64,000 nucleotides of DNA from positions 1,930,001 to 1,994,000 of the forward strand of contig NZ_LR027880.1 of NCBI RefSeq assembly GCF_900537995.1, given 5' to 3'. Both the position numbers and the translations under genes were made by a program. The first letter of the stretch is position 1. Every line of letters starts with the position of its first letter. The stretch is from Roseburia intestinalis L1-82. GTDB lineage: Bacteria > Bacillota > Clostridia > Lachnospirales > Lachnospiraceae. The notes under the pieces were generated by a model. The model made no database searches, had not been told where the DNA came from, and was given only the letters and a program-made list of their open reading frames with translations. Shown one piece after another: positions 25,620 through 35,504 of this stretch.

Positions 25620-27763
25620 AAAATATATTTAAAATCTTTATCTCCGATGTGAAACGGATTTTCCAGAACGTGGTTGCGGTTGTGGTTATCATGGGACTTT
25701 GTGTGATTCCATGCCTCTATGCATGGTTTAATATATTTTCAAACTGGGATCCGTATGGTGAAAGTTCGACTTCAAACCTGAAGGTTGCAGTGGTATCAGA
25801 AGATGAAGGTGTAACGGTGGCGGGTATTTCTGTCAATATCGGTTCATCCGTTGTTGAAGCGTTACAGGAAAACAAGGTTATGGGATGGGTATTTACTGAG
25901 ACATCCGACGAGGCGGTGGATGGTGTATACAGCGGTGAATATTATGCGGCTCTTGTGATTCCGGATGATTTTACGGAGGAGATGATCAGCTTCCTTGGTG
26001 GACAGATCGAACACCCGGATATTATTTATTATGAAAATGAAAAGAAAAATGCGATAGCGCCGAAGATTACCTCAAAAGCCAAAACGTCTGTTCAGGAACA
26101 GGTGAATGCAAGCTTCGTGAGCACACTTGCGGAGGCAATGATGCAGGTCGGGGATGCAGTTGCGGGAAACGATGTTGACGGAGGTTCACTTGCGGATACA
26201 ATTACGCAGCGGTTAAACGATGTAAGCGGTGATCTGCAGAGCTACATCAACATCTTAAATTCATTTGCAAGTATTTTAAATTCTGCACAGAGTATCGTCG
26301 CAACAAGCCAGGTCATGCTTCCGGGACTTGATTCCATGGTTTCTACAGGTCAGGACACGGTAAACAGCATGGAAAGTCTGATACTTGCCGGAAATGCAAC
26401 GACGGATACGGTTACCCAGATGGTTACATACAGTTTTGATCTGGTTGAGAACAGCCTGAATAATGTGTCCATGGTGATACAAAATGACATGGAAAAACTG
26501 GGAAAATACGAAGATGCGGCAGGAAACGGACTGAATGCGACAATATCCGTAGTGCCTTATCTGGAAAAAATGTTTAATGACTCGGTTTCAAGCTGGGAGG
26601 GACCAGCAGATGACGAGACAAGAATGCAGATCCAGGGTGTGCGTGACCAGTTAAAGATGATTGAACTTGAACTGAACGGACTTGCAGAAAACGGAACTGC
26701 CACAGCGGAGGATATCAATACCTTAAAAGGACAGATTACAACCGAGATTGAAAATTGTAAGACGGCTCTGGATGCGCTGCAGCATACGTTTGAGTATACC
26801 GTAAAACCACAGCTTGATTCCACGATGAATGCAATGCAGAATTCCATGATCGCAACGACATCGATTTTAAACGGAATCAATGCGGATTTTGGCGATGTGG
26901 AAAAGGTGCTGTCAAAATACGAGGACACGCTCTCAAGGGGAAGTGCAGATTTATATGATTCTTTAGAAATGGCGCAGGAGTTATATAATAAACTGACGCA
27001 GATCATCGCGGATTTCACCACATTGAGACAGGATGAACAGTATCAACAGTTTATGGAGATATTAGAGACAGATCCACAGCAGCTGGGCAGTTTCATCTCT
27101 TCTCCGGTAAATCTTGACACTGTCGGAATTTATGAGATTGAAAATTATGGCTCTGCCATGGCTCCGTTTTATACGATTCTGGCATTGTGGGTAGGTGCGC
27201 TGATTCTGGTTGCGATTATTCATGTGAAAGTAGAACCGGAAGAGGGCATCACGGATATAAAACCATATCAGGCATATTTCGGGCGCTATATCCTGTTTTT
27301 CCTGATAGGGCAGACACAGACACTGATCACGGTGCTTGGAGATTTGTTTTATGTGCGGATACAGTGTCATAATCCATTCCTGTTCTGGCTTGCCGGAGCA
27401 GTCAGCAGTTTTGTATTTACGCTGTTTATTTACTCGCTTACCGTTGCATTTGGAAATGTCGGTGAGGCACTTGCAATCGTTGTTATGGTTATCCAGGTTG
27501 CCGGTGCGGGCGGAACATTCCCGATTGAGACATTACCGCAGGTATACCAGTCACTTTATAAATATCTGCCATTCCCGTATGGAATGAATGCCATGAGAGA
27601 GACAATCGGTGGAATTTATCAGATGAACTACTGGATCTATGTTGGAAAACTTGCAATTTATCTGGTCGTTTCGCTGGTCATTGGACTTCTTATTGCGATA
27701 CCGTTCCGTAAACTGAACCATGTCATTGAAAAGAGCAAGGAAAACACGGAGATCATGATCTGA
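25616..27763 (+). CDS. YhgE/Pip domain membrane protein (second paralogue)
   Basis: A 715-residue paralogue of the protein at 22912 with the same layout. It has an N-terminal helix before WFNIFSNWDPYG, an extracellular helical region beginning after YYENEKKNAIAPKI, and a C-terminal ABC-2-like membrane domain with GAGGTFPIETLP and the final FRKLNHVIEK. The terminal domains are far more similar between the two proteins than the extracellular parts, as expected for subunits that share a pore but present different surfaces. Hetero-oligomer formation is an inference. Confidence 0.88.
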   Translation: MKNIFKIFISDVKRIFQNVVAVVVIMGLCVIPCLYAWFNIFSNWDPYGESSTSNLKVAVVSEDEGVTVAGISVNIGSSVVEALQENKVMGWVFTETSDEAVDGVYSGEYYAALVIPDDFTEEMISFLGGQIEHPDIIYYENEKKNAIAPKITSKAKTSVQEQVNASFVSTLAEAMMQVGDAVAGNDVDGGSLADTITQRLNDVSGDLQSYINILNSFASILNSAQSIVATSQVMLPGLDSMVSTGQDTVNSMESLILAGNATTDTVTQMVTYSFDLVENSLNNVSMVIQNDMEKLGKYEDAAGNGLNATISVVPYLEKMFNDSVSSWEGPADDETRMQIQGVRDQLKMIELELNGLAENGTATAEDINTLKGQITTEIENCKTALDALQHTFEYTVKPQLDSTMNAMQNSMIATTSILNGINADFGDVEKVLSKYEDTLSRGSADLYDSLEMAQELYNKLTQIIADFTTLRQDEQYQQFMEILETDPQQLGSFISSPVNLDTVGIYEIENYGSAMAPFYTILALWVGALILVAIIHVKVEPEEGITDIKPYQAYFGRYILFFLIGQTQTLITVLGDLFYVRIQCHNPFLFWLAGAVSSFVFTLFIYSLTVAFGNVGEALAIVVMVIQVAGAGGTFPIETLPQVYQSLYKYLPFPYGMNAMRETIGGIYQMNYWIYVGKLAIYLVVSLVIGLLIAIPFRKLNHVIEKSKENTEIMI

Positions 27764-27784
27764 TCCCACACGAAGGAGCTTAAA

Positions 27785-27961
27785 ATGTTACTGATTCGAA
27801 TGGTATTACTTTTGACAGGACTTCTTATGACAGTTGTGCCGGGGGCGTGCACGAGAAAAGACCAGAGAGGTGATCTGAATGCAGAAAAAAGGATACGGCA
27901 GATTGGCATCTGGCTTGTGGCAGCAGCAGTCATATGGATTATTACCGCAAAATTTTTCTGA
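27785..27961 (+). CDS. Very small membrane protein (58 residues)
   Basis: The ATG at 27785 has a GAAGGAGC ribosome site about seven bases ahead and opens a 58-codon frame ending in TGA. The product has two hydrophobic stretches (about residues 1-20 and 41-56) joined by a charged loop with TRKDQRGDLNAEKR. It follows the second YhgE gene by 21 bases, so it is probably the last gene of that operon. I recognise no family. The good ribosome site and the two-helix pattern support it as real. Confidence 0.65.
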   Translation: MLLIRMVLLLTGLLMTVVPGACTRKDQRGDLNAEKRIRQIGIWLVAAAVIWIITAKFF

Positions 27962-27999
27962 AAATCGACTATGATTTCGGGCAGATGAAAAATTGTTTA

Positions 28000-28027
28000 T
28001 TGACAAAATATTTCGATGTGATATCAT
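28000..28027 (+). promoter_or_regulatory. Predicted promoter for ilvN-ilvC
   Basis: A perfect TTGACA at 28000-28005 and TATCAT at 28022-28027 with a 16-base spacer, 49 bases before the ilvN start. Confidence 0.65.
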
Positions 28028-28076
28028 AGCTTTAGTGTGATGTGTGATTAAAGTATTAAACTATTGGAGATGCAGA

Positions 28077-28601
28077 ATGAGAAAACAGGTATTATCTCTA
28101 TTAGTGGAGAATAACCCGGGCGTGACAAGTCATATTTCAGGACTTTTCAGCAGAAGAGGTTACAACATTGACAGTTTTTCTTCCGGCGTGACCGCAGATC
28201 CGAGATATACAAGGATTACGATCGTCGCGACCGGCGATGAACAGATTTTAGAGCAGATTGAAAAACAGCTTGCGAAGCTGGAAGATGTTGTAGACATCAA
28301 AAAACTTGAAAATGGTTCATCCGTGACGAGAGAGCTGATCTTAGTAAAGATTCGTGCGAAAGATACAGAACGTCAGCCAATCTTAAATGTAACCGAGATC
28401 TTTCATGGAAAAGTTGTGGATGTAACCCACGATTCGATGGTGATCGAATTGACAGGCCATCAGGACAAGCTGGATGCATTTTTAGATCTTCTGTCCGGAT
28501 ATGAGATTTTAGAACTTGCGCGAACCGGACTGACCGGATTGTCGAGAGGCATTTCCGATGTCGTTATGTTAGACGAAGACGGCAAAAGAGTATCATTATA
28601 A
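28077..28601 (+). CDS. ilvN: Acetolactate synthase small (regulatory) subunit
   Basis: The 174-residue regulatory subunit of acetolactate synthase binds valine through its N-terminal ACT domain (LVENNPGVTSHISGLFSRRG) and activates the catalytic subunit. The length and the C-terminal domain match bacterial IlvN/IlvH. GGAGA six bases ahead supports the ATG at 28077. The large subunit gene (ilvB) is not beside it, which is unusual; ilvC follows after 70 bases, so the two form a small isoleucine/valine unit. Confidence 0.95.
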   Translation: MRKQVLSLLVENNPGVTSHISGLFSRRGYNIDSFSSGVTADPRYTRITIVATGDEQILEQIEKQLAKLEDVVDIKKLENGSSVTRELILVKIRAKDTERQPILNVTEIFHGKVVDVTHDSMVIELTGHQDKLDAFLDLLSGYEILELARTGLTGLSRGISDVVMLDEDGKRVSL

Positions 28602-28617
28602 CAAAATAAGCAGATAA

Positions 28618-29694
<1,077 letters not shown>

Positions 29695-29766
29695 TTTTTA
29701 GCTGAGTAATGAGACAATGGATATTATACTTTAGAGTATAGATTTATTGTTGGAAAGATAAAAGAA

Positions 29767-29808
29767 AGAATCATCATGTGGTACATTTCATATGATGGTT
29801 CTTTTTTT
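29767..29808 (+). terminator. Terminator after ilvC
   Basis: A stem of about 14 base pairs with a few wobbles (29767-29780 with 29789-29802) around an eight-base loop is followed by seven T. Confidence 0.85.
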
Positions 29809-29887
29809 ACCTTAAGAACTTGTGAACCGGTATCAGAAAAACTTTTATGACAGCTGGAGGAAACGTTTCTGACAGGGCGGTTGGTAC

Positions 29888-29915
29888 TTGACAAAACCAT
29901 GGTATATGATAAAAT
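29888..29915 (+). promoter_or_regulatory. Predicted promoter for the leuS leader
   Basis: A perfect TTGACA at 29888-29893 and TAAAAT at 29910-29915 with a 16-base spacer, just before the T-box leader. Confidence 0.65.
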
Positions 29916-29930
29916 AAATCATGTTGTGAA

Positions 29931-30294
29931 TAAAATACATCAGACTTTGATAAGGAATAGTAAGAATTTTTTATTTTTCAGAGAGCTGCCGGATGCTGCG
30001 AGACAGTAAAGAAAAATTCCCAACTCGCCTTTGAGTCCTTTTGTCCAAGCTATCAGTTAGGTTTATAGTGTGTAAGCAAAAGCGTGTTGTCCGCGTTAAG
30101 GATCATAAGAGCGTATTGTCTTGTTTTCATGTTAAAATTGATCTGACAGATGAGCAGATGGATTTTAAATATTGACAGATGGGAAATGAAATCAAAAGAA
30201 TACGAATTAGAGTGGTACCACGGAGTAAGATAGACTTCGTCTCTAAGAGGATGTGCAATTTTAAAAGCATATCTTCGGAGACGGAGTTTTTTTT
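29931..30294 (+). promoter_or_regulatory. T-box riboswitch leader of leuS, probable leucine specifier CUC
   Basis: The T-box element AGTGGTACCACGG is at 30211-30223. Stem I features upstream include AAGGAATAGTA and CAGAGAGCTG near 29953-29986 and the AACTCGCCTTTGAGT region at 30022-30036. The codon CTC at 30024-30026 is a good candidate specifier for tRNA-Leu. A terminator stem (30235-30244 with 30277-30286) is followed by eight T. In this class, uncharged tRNA pairs with the specifier and T-box and favours the antiterminator, so leuS is read when leucyl-tRNA is short. Confidence 0.88.
30235..30294 (+). terminator. T-box regulated terminator
   Basis: The ten-base stem (30235-30244 with 30277-30286, with wobble pairs) overlaps the region that would form the antiterminator with the T-box bulge. 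A run of T follows at 30287-30294. Confidence 0.8.
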
Positions 30295-30303
30295 CGCAAA
30301 AAC

Positions 30304-30468
30304 AAGGAGGAAAATCCGCTCCTCGCCATAGGGCTCGGATTTTTCTTCGAAAAACAAGGAGGAAAATCGTCTCCTCGTCAAAGGACTCGGATTTTGCTCC
30401 GCAAAACAAGGAGGGAAATCCTCTGCTCCTGCAAGGGCAGTCGCATTTTTCTTCGAAAAACAAGGAGG
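30304..30468 (+). repeat. Tandem 52-54-bp repeats carrying Shine-Dalgarno copies before leuS
   Basis: Units start at 30304, 30356 and 30408 (lengths 52, 52 and 54), and a fourth partial unit at 30462 forms the leuS ribosome site. Each unit begins AAGGAGG and ends in a small hairpin with a three-base loop: TTTTTC-TTC-GAAAAA, TTTTGC-TCC-GCAAAA, TTTTTC-TTC-GAAAAA. The result is three extra AAGGAGG sites upstream of the real one at 30462-30468. No convincing coding region lies in this stretch. Confidence 0.9.
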
Positions 30469-30473
30469 ATTAT

Positions 30474-32891
30474 ATGTCAGAACTTTACAATCACAAAGTC
30501 GTTGAGAAAAAATGGCAGAAAGTCTGGGATGACAATAAGGCTTTTGCTGCGACAGACGACTACAGCAAACCAAAATATTATGCACTGGTAGAATTCCCAT
30601 ATCCGTCAGGACAGGGACTTCATGTAGGTCATCCGAGACCTTATACAGCACTTGATATCGTAGCAAGAAAGCGCAGAATGCAGGGCTATAACGTACTGTA
30701 TCCGATGGGATGGGATGCATTCGGACTTCCGACTGAGAACTATGCGATCAAAAATAAGATCCATCCGAAGATTGTAACCGAGAATAACGTAAAGCGTTTC
30801 AAAGAGCAGCTTCATTCTTTGGGCTATTCTTTCGACTGGGACAGAGAGATCAACACTACAGATCCGAGTTATTACAAATGGACACAGTGGATTTTCTTAA
30901 AACTGTTTAAAGCAGGACTTGCTTACAAAAAAGAGATGCCGATCAACTGGTGTACTTCCTGTAAAGTAGGCCTGGCAAACGAGGAAGTTGTAAACGGTGT
31001 CTGCGAGCGCTGTGGTGCTCCGGTTGTCCGCAAGGTAAAGAGCGAGTGGATGTTAAAGATCACCGATTATGCTGAGAAGCTGTTAGAGGGATTAAATGAT
31101 GTAGATTATATCGAGCGTGTCAAGGTTTCCCAGAAAAACTGGATCGGTAAATCACAGGGTGCAGAGGTAGATTTTGCGATCGCCGGAAAAGAGGACAAAC
31201 TCCGTGTTTATACGACACGTTGTGATACATTATTTGGTGCTACTTACATGGTTGTATCTCCGGAGCATCCGATCATTGATAAATATAAAGACGAGTTAAA
31301 GAACTGGGATGCGATTGCTGCATACCGTGAGGAAGCTGCAAAGAAATCCGATTTTGAACGTTCAGAACTTGCAAAAGATAAGACGGGTGTGGAGATTGAC
31401 GGTCTTATGGCAGTCAATCCGGTAACCGGAAAAGAAATCCCGATCTGGATTTCCGATTATGTATTAATGTCTTACGGAACAGGCGCGATCATGGCAGTAC
31501 CGGCACATGATGAGAGGGACTGGGAATTTGCCAAAAAGTTCAATATTCCAATGGTACAGGTTGTTGCAAAAAATGGTGAGGAAGTTGACATCAACGAAGC
31601 GGCATTTACAGATGTTGCAACCGGTGTTCTGATCAATTCTGAGTTCTTAAACGGACTGGAAGTAAAAGATGCAAAGGCAAAAATGATTGCATTTTTAGAG
31701 GAAAAAGGCATTGGTACAGCAAAGACTAACTATAAATTAAGAGACTGGGTATTCTCCCGTCAGCGTTACTGGGGTGAGCCGATCCCGATCGTTCACTGCG
31801 ATAAATGCGGCTATGTGCCGATTGATGAGAGCGAGCTGCCACTGATGCTTCCTGAGGTAGAGAGCTACATGCCGACTGACAATGGAGAGTCACCGCTTGC
31901 TGCCATGACAGACTGGGTAAATACGACCTGTCCTTGTTGTGGAGGTCCTGCAAAGAGAGAGACAGATACAATGCCGCAGTGGGCTGGATCTTCCTGGTAT
32001 TTCTTAAGATATACCGATCCGCACAATGATGAGGCACTTGCAAGTCCGGAGGCATTAAAATACTGGATGCCGGTAGACTGGTACAACGGCGGTATGGAGC
32101 ATACAACACTCCATCTGTTATATTCCAGATTCTGGCATAAATTCCTCTATGACGAGAAAGTAGTTCCATGTCCGGAGCCTTACCAGAAACGTACTTCCCA
32201 CGGAATGATCCTTGGTGAGAACGGAGAGAAGATGTCAAAATCCAGAGGAAATGTCGTAAATCCGGATGATATCGTAAGAGAGTATGGTGCAGATACCTTA
32301 AGAACTTATGAGATGTTCATTGGAGCATTTGATTTAAGTGCATCCTGGTCTGAGGATGGCGTCAAGGGCTGCCGTCGTTTCTTAGAGCGTGTATGGAAGT
32401 TACAGGACATCATGACAGAAGAAACCGGATATTCCAAAGAACTTGAGACAAAGATGCATCAGACCATCAAGAAAGTCAGCAGCGATTATGAAAATCTGAA
32501 ATACAATACCGCGATCGCTGCAATGATGGCTTTGATTAACGAGTTCTATAAGAAAAATGCTGTGACTAAGGGCGAGTATGAGACACTCTTAATTCTGTTA
32601 AACCCTGTTGCTCCGCATATCACAGAGGAACTCTGGCAGATCATTGGCGGAACAGGTTATGTATACCAGCAGAAATGGCCGGAATTTGACGAGGCAAAAA
32701 CAGTTGAAAATACGGTTGAGATCGCAGTACAGATCAATGGAAAAACGAAAGGAACATTGGCAATCGGCAGAAATGACGCAAAAGATGATGTTATTGCAAA
32801 AGCAAAAGAATCAATTGCAGATAAGCTGACTGGAAACATTGTAAAAGAGATTTACGTTCCGGGAAGAATTGTCAATATTGTAATGAAATAA
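30474..32891 (+). CDS. leuS: Leucine--tRNA ligase
   Basis: LeuRS charges tRNA-Leu. The 805-residue size is normal. The class I signature HVGH sits in [16 protein letters not shown] near residue 50 and the KMSKS loop in [10 protein letters not shown] near residue 585. The editing domain lies between ([28 protein letters not shown]), followed by zinc-type cysteine pairs ([15 protein letters not shown]). The ATG at 30474 is five bases behind AAGGAGG. The gene is controlled by the T-box leader, and a MATE gene follows one base after the stop. Confidence 0.98.
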   Translation: MSELYNHKVVEKKWQKVWDDNKAFAATDDYSKPKYYALVEFPYPSGQGLHVGHPRPYTALDIVARKRRMQGYNVLYPMGWDAFGLPTENYAIKNKIHPKIVTENNVKRFKEQLHSLGYSFDWDREINTTDPSYYKWTQWIFLKLFKAGLAYKKEMPINWCTSCKVGLANEEVVNGVCERCGAPVVRKVKSEWMLKITDYAEKLLEGLNDVDYIERVKVSQKNWIGKSQGAEVDFAIAGKEDKLRVYTTRCDTLFGATYMVVSPEHPIIDKYKDELKNWDAIAAYREEAAKKSDFERSELAKDKTGVEIDGLMAVNPVTGKEIPIWISDYVLMSYGTGAIMAVPAHDERDWEFAKKFNIPMVQVVAKNGEEVDINEAAFTDVATGVLINSEFLNGLEVKDAKAKMIAFLEEKGIGTAKTNYKLRDWVFSRQRYWGEPIPIVHCDKCGYVPIDESELPLMLPEVESYMPTDNGESPLAAMTDWVNTTCPCCGGPAKRETDTMPQWAGSSWYFLRYTDPHNDEALASPEALKYWMPVDWYNGGMEHTTLHLLYSRFWHKFLYDEKVVPCPEPYQKRTSHGMILGENGEKMSKSRGNVVNPDDIVREYGADTLRTYEMFIGAFDLSASWSEDGVKGCRRFLERVWKLQDIMTEETGYSKELETKMHQTIKKVSSDYENLKYNTAIAAMMALINEFYKKNAVTKGEYETLLILLNPVAPHITEELWQIIGGTGYVYQQKWPEFDEAKTVENTVEIAVQINGKTKGTLAIGRNDAKDDVIAKAKESIADKLTGNIVKEIYVPGRIVNIVMK

Positions 32892-32892
32892 G

Positions 32893-34236
32893 ATGAAAAA
32901 AGGAACAAACTTATTAGAGGGTTCCATCTGGAAGGGGATTGTGTCATTTGCAATCCCCCTCTTTTTAGGGAACCTGTTTCAGCAGTTATATAATACCGCC
33001 GATTCCCTGATCGTCGGTAATTTTCTTGGCAGTGATGCTCTTGCAGCTGTCAGTTCTTCCGGCAGTCTGATATTTCTGATGGTCGGCTTTTTTAATGGAA
33101 TTGCAGTTGGTGCCGGCGTTGTCATTTCGAAATATTTTGGAGCAGCAGATTATGAAGGATTGAAAAAAGCAGTACATACCAATATTGCATTTGGTCTGGT
33201 GTCCGGCTGTATCCTGACAGCGGTCGGAATGATATTGGCACCCCAGATTCTTGTATTGATGGGAACGCCGGAGTCGGTGCTGCCAAACTCCATTGTATAT
33301 TTCAGGGTATATTTTGCGGGATCGGTCGCATTTGTCATGTATAATATCGTGATGGGAATCTTGCAGGCGGTCGGGGACAGCAGACATCCGCTTTATTATC
33401 TGATCTTCTCATCGATTGTAAATATTGTACTGGATTTATTGTTTGTAGGTTTACTGGGATTTGGCGTTGGTGCTGCGGCACTTGCGACGATCATCTCGCA
33501 GTTTTCCAGCGCATTTTTATGTATGCTCCGTCTGATGCGCACCAAAGATGTCTATCAGGTACAGATCTCACAGATCCGTTTTCATAGGGGAATGTTGGGA
33601 CAGATCATCGGAATCGGACTGCCGTCCGGTATGCAGAACTCCATCATTTCATTTGCCAATATCATCGTGCAGACGAATATCAACAAATTTGGTGTGATGG
33701 CAGTTGCGGGATGTGGTGTTTATTCGAAAATAGAAGGATTTGCATTTTTGCCGATCACCTGTTTTGCAATGTCGCTCACAACGTTCATCGGGCAGAATCT
33801 CGGAGCAAAACAGTATGACAGGGCCAAAAAAGGTGCGTATTTTGGCATTACCTGTTCGACACTGCTTGCAGAAGTTGTCGGTGTGATCGTATTTTTTACA
33901 ATTCCGCAGCTTGCAGCGGCATTTAACAATGAAGCGCAGGTTGTTGAATTTGCAACCAGACAGGCTCACATAGAAGCATTTTTCTATTGCTTCCTGGCAT
34001 TTTCGCACTGTATCGCCGGTATCATGCGCGGTGCGGGAAAATCTACCGTGCCGATGTTTGTCATGCTTGCATCCTGGTGCATCATAAGAATTACATACAT
34101 CACGGTTACCGTGCATTTTATCCCGAAAATCCAGGTCATCTTCTGGGCGTACCCGCTGACCTGGTCAATCAGTTCGGTGATCTTTTTGATTTACTTCTTA
34201 AAAGCGAATTGGCTATATAGTTTTGAAAAGAAATAA
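32893..34236 (+). CDS. MATE-family multidrug/sodium antiporter
   Basis: A 447-residue integral membrane protein with twelve predicted helices in two related halves, as in MatE transporters. The N-terminal part has GLFLGNLFQQLYNTADSL-like family residues (PLFLGNLFQQLYNTADSLI), and the second half repeats the pattern at IGLPSGMQNSIISF. Such proteins export drugs or metabolites in exchange for Na+ or H+; the substrate is unknown. The ATG follows the leuS stop by one base without a clear ribosome site, so it is probably translationally coupled. Its last codons are copied in a tandem repeat downstream. Confidence 0.9.
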   Translation: MKKGTNLLEGSIWKGIVSFAIPLFLGNLFQQLYNTADSLIVGNFLGSDALAAVSSSGSLIFLMVGFFNGIAVGAGVVISKYFGAADYEGLKKAVHTNIAFGLVSGCILTAVGMILAPQILVLMGTPESVLPNSIVYFRVYFAGSVAFVMYNIVMGILQAVGDSRHPLYYLIFSSIVNIVLDLLFVGLLGFGVGAAALATIISQFSSAFLCMLRLMRTKDVYQVQISQIRFHRGMLGQIIGIGLPSGMQNSIISFANIIVQTNINKFGVMAVAGCGVYSKIEGFAFLPITCFAMSLTTFIGQNLGAKQYDRAKKGAYFGITCSTLLAEVVGVIVFFTIPQLAAAFNNEAQVVEFATRQAHIEAFFYCFLAFSHCIAGIMRGAGKSTVPMFVMLASWCIIRITYITVTVHFIPKIQVIFWAYPLTWSISSVIFLIYFLKANWLYSFEKK

Positions 34237-34336
34237 AGTTTATTGAGCCAATTCGCTTTGCCAACCTGGCTGTATAGTTTTGAGAAAAAGTAAAGTTTTA
34301 TTTAGCAGTTGGCTTTGCCAACCTGGCTGTATAGTT
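34210..34336 (+). repeat. Tandem 57-bp repeats at the MATE gene end
   Basis: Units start at 34210, 34267 and 34324 (partial), exactly 57 bases apart. The first includes the last MATE codons and stop; the second copies them with changes, including an in-phase TAA. Inverted repeats are built in: 34201-34214 pairs perfectly with 34246-34259 around the stop codon, and GCCA-ACC-TGGC recurs at the unit junctions. Confidence 0.88.
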
Positions 34337-34340
34337 CATG

Positions 34341-34375
34341 ATAATAGAATGTTCGCGGAGCGTGCATTCTATTAT
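34341..34375. terminator. Hairpin between convergent MATE and LysR genes
   Basis: A perfect 11-base-pair stem (34341-34351 with 34365-34375) around a 13-base loop lies between the ends of the convergent genes. The flanks have no long T-run on either strand, so termination strength is uncertain. Confidence 0.6.
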
Positions 34376-34385
34376 ATTGTATCTG

Positions 34386-35276
34386 TTAAAAGTTTTTATA
34401 AAACCGGATAAATTCCCCAAGTGTTTTGGAAGGTTTTGTCGTTGTTTTATAGGCAAAACCGACCTCACGCTTATGGATTGGGATGCCAAGCGGAATCTCC
34501 ACTAAGGCGCCGGAGGCGAGATCCTCTTTTACAAAACTTTTGATGACGCAGGCAACGCCGACACCGATACGGGCAAAGTCGATCAGAAGATCCATGCTGG
34601 AGATGTCGATGGATTCCTTGACCTGAATCTGGTTGTCAGAAAGATAGTCGTCGATATATTGGCGTGTCATATTGTTTTTATCGAGCAGCATCAGTGTTGA
34701 GTTTGTAAGGATCTGATCCTTGTGGACGCCGCGCGCGCGCAAATTCCGCAGATAGTCTTTGGTGCAGACAAAGATATCTTCGATCTCTTCGAGAAAATCA
34801 AAATGGATATTTTTTAAATTATCCGGTTTTCCTACCAGACCGATATCGATCTTATTGTCCTCGAGCAGTTCAAGTGTCTCGTTGGTCGACTGGCAGGTGA
34901 TGGAGATAGAGACATGCGGGTTCTGTCTTATAAATTCCTGCAAATAAGGAAGCAGCAGATATTTACAGAGGGTTGCGCTGACACCGATCTTTAAGTGTCC
35001 GACACCGAGCTCAATGGAACGTTTTAATTTTTCCTCACCGAGGGTTAAAGTCTCAAAGGCACTGCTCACATGGTCGTAGAGCAGTTTTCCCTCATCGGTT
35101 AAGACAACGCCGCGCGAACTTCGGGAAAACAGCTTGCAGCCGACACCTTCCTCTAATTTCTGGATGGATTTACTGATGGCAGGCTGGCTGATGTAGAGTT
35201 CTTTGGCAGCCTTTGAAATGTTGCCGGTATTTGCAACGGTATAAAAAATCCGGTAAGATGATAAATTCTGGTTCAT
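34386..35276 (-). CDS. LysR-family transcriptional regulator, divergent from leuCD
   Basis: A 296-residue LysR-type regulator. The N-terminal winged helix-turn-helix reads TGNISKAAKELYISQPAISKS, as one line of 21 would run past the limit, so the key part is AAKELYISQPAISK. The two-part effector domain begins near residue 90 (GHLKIGVSATLCKYLLLPY). The start at 35276 is supported by an AAAGGAA site. It is transcribed away from leuC, the classic arrangement for a regulator of its neighbour, so it probably controls leuCD with a pathway metabolite as effector. No such effector can be read from the sequence. Confidence 0.9.
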   Translation of the reverse strand: MNQNLSSYRIFYTVANTGNISKAAKELYISQPAISKSIQKLEEGVGCKLFSRSSRGVVLTDEGKLLYDHVSSAFETLTLGEEKLKRSIELGVGHLKIGVSATLCKYLLLPYLQEFIRQNPHVSISITCQSTNETLELLEDNKIDIGLVGKPDNLKNIHFDFLEEIEDIFVCTKDYLRNLRARGVHKDQILTNSTLMLLDKNNMTRQYIDDYLSDNQIQVKESIDISSMDLLIDFARIGVGVACVIKSFVKEDLASGALVEIPLGIPIHKREVGFAYKTTTKPSKTLGEFIRFYKNF

Positions 35277-35324
35277 GATAAAATTCCTTTCTGATACTGG
35301 ATACATCGATAATTTTTCTCATTA

Positions 35325-35390
35325 TACCATGAAGTTTAGTTATGGTAAATATATTTAATATGTATTTTTATTATAGTAACACCTGTGTTA
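35325..35390. promoter_or_regulatory. Candidate LysR operator dyads in the LysR-leuC gap
   Basis: Two inverted repeats lie between the divergent genes: TACCAT at 35325-35330 with ATGGTA at 35342-35347 (11-base gap), and TAACAC at 35377-35382 with GTGTTA at 35385-35390 (two-base gap). The first fits the LysR-type spacing. No strong -35 is seen for leuC, which suits an activated promoter. Confidence 0.45.
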
Positions 35391-35504
35391 GAATAACATA
35401 CAGATAGGACAGCGAATGTTGTTCTACACACACATCACACAAAAAACGGGAACGGGCACACACCATTCCTGACACAGATTTTAATTTTTTAGGAGGATAT
35501 ACCC

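Noticed and set aside
30304..30468. Evenly spaced repeats considered as a CRISPR array
   Set aside because: There are no spacers: units are contiguous, 52-54 bases long, and differ by scattered substitutions.
30053..30720. Long minus-strand reading frames over the leuS leader with repeated Phe/Cys/Lys-rich segments
   Set aside because: They are reverse readings of the T-box leader and the 52-bp repeats, with no ribosome site, and one runs into the leuS coding region.
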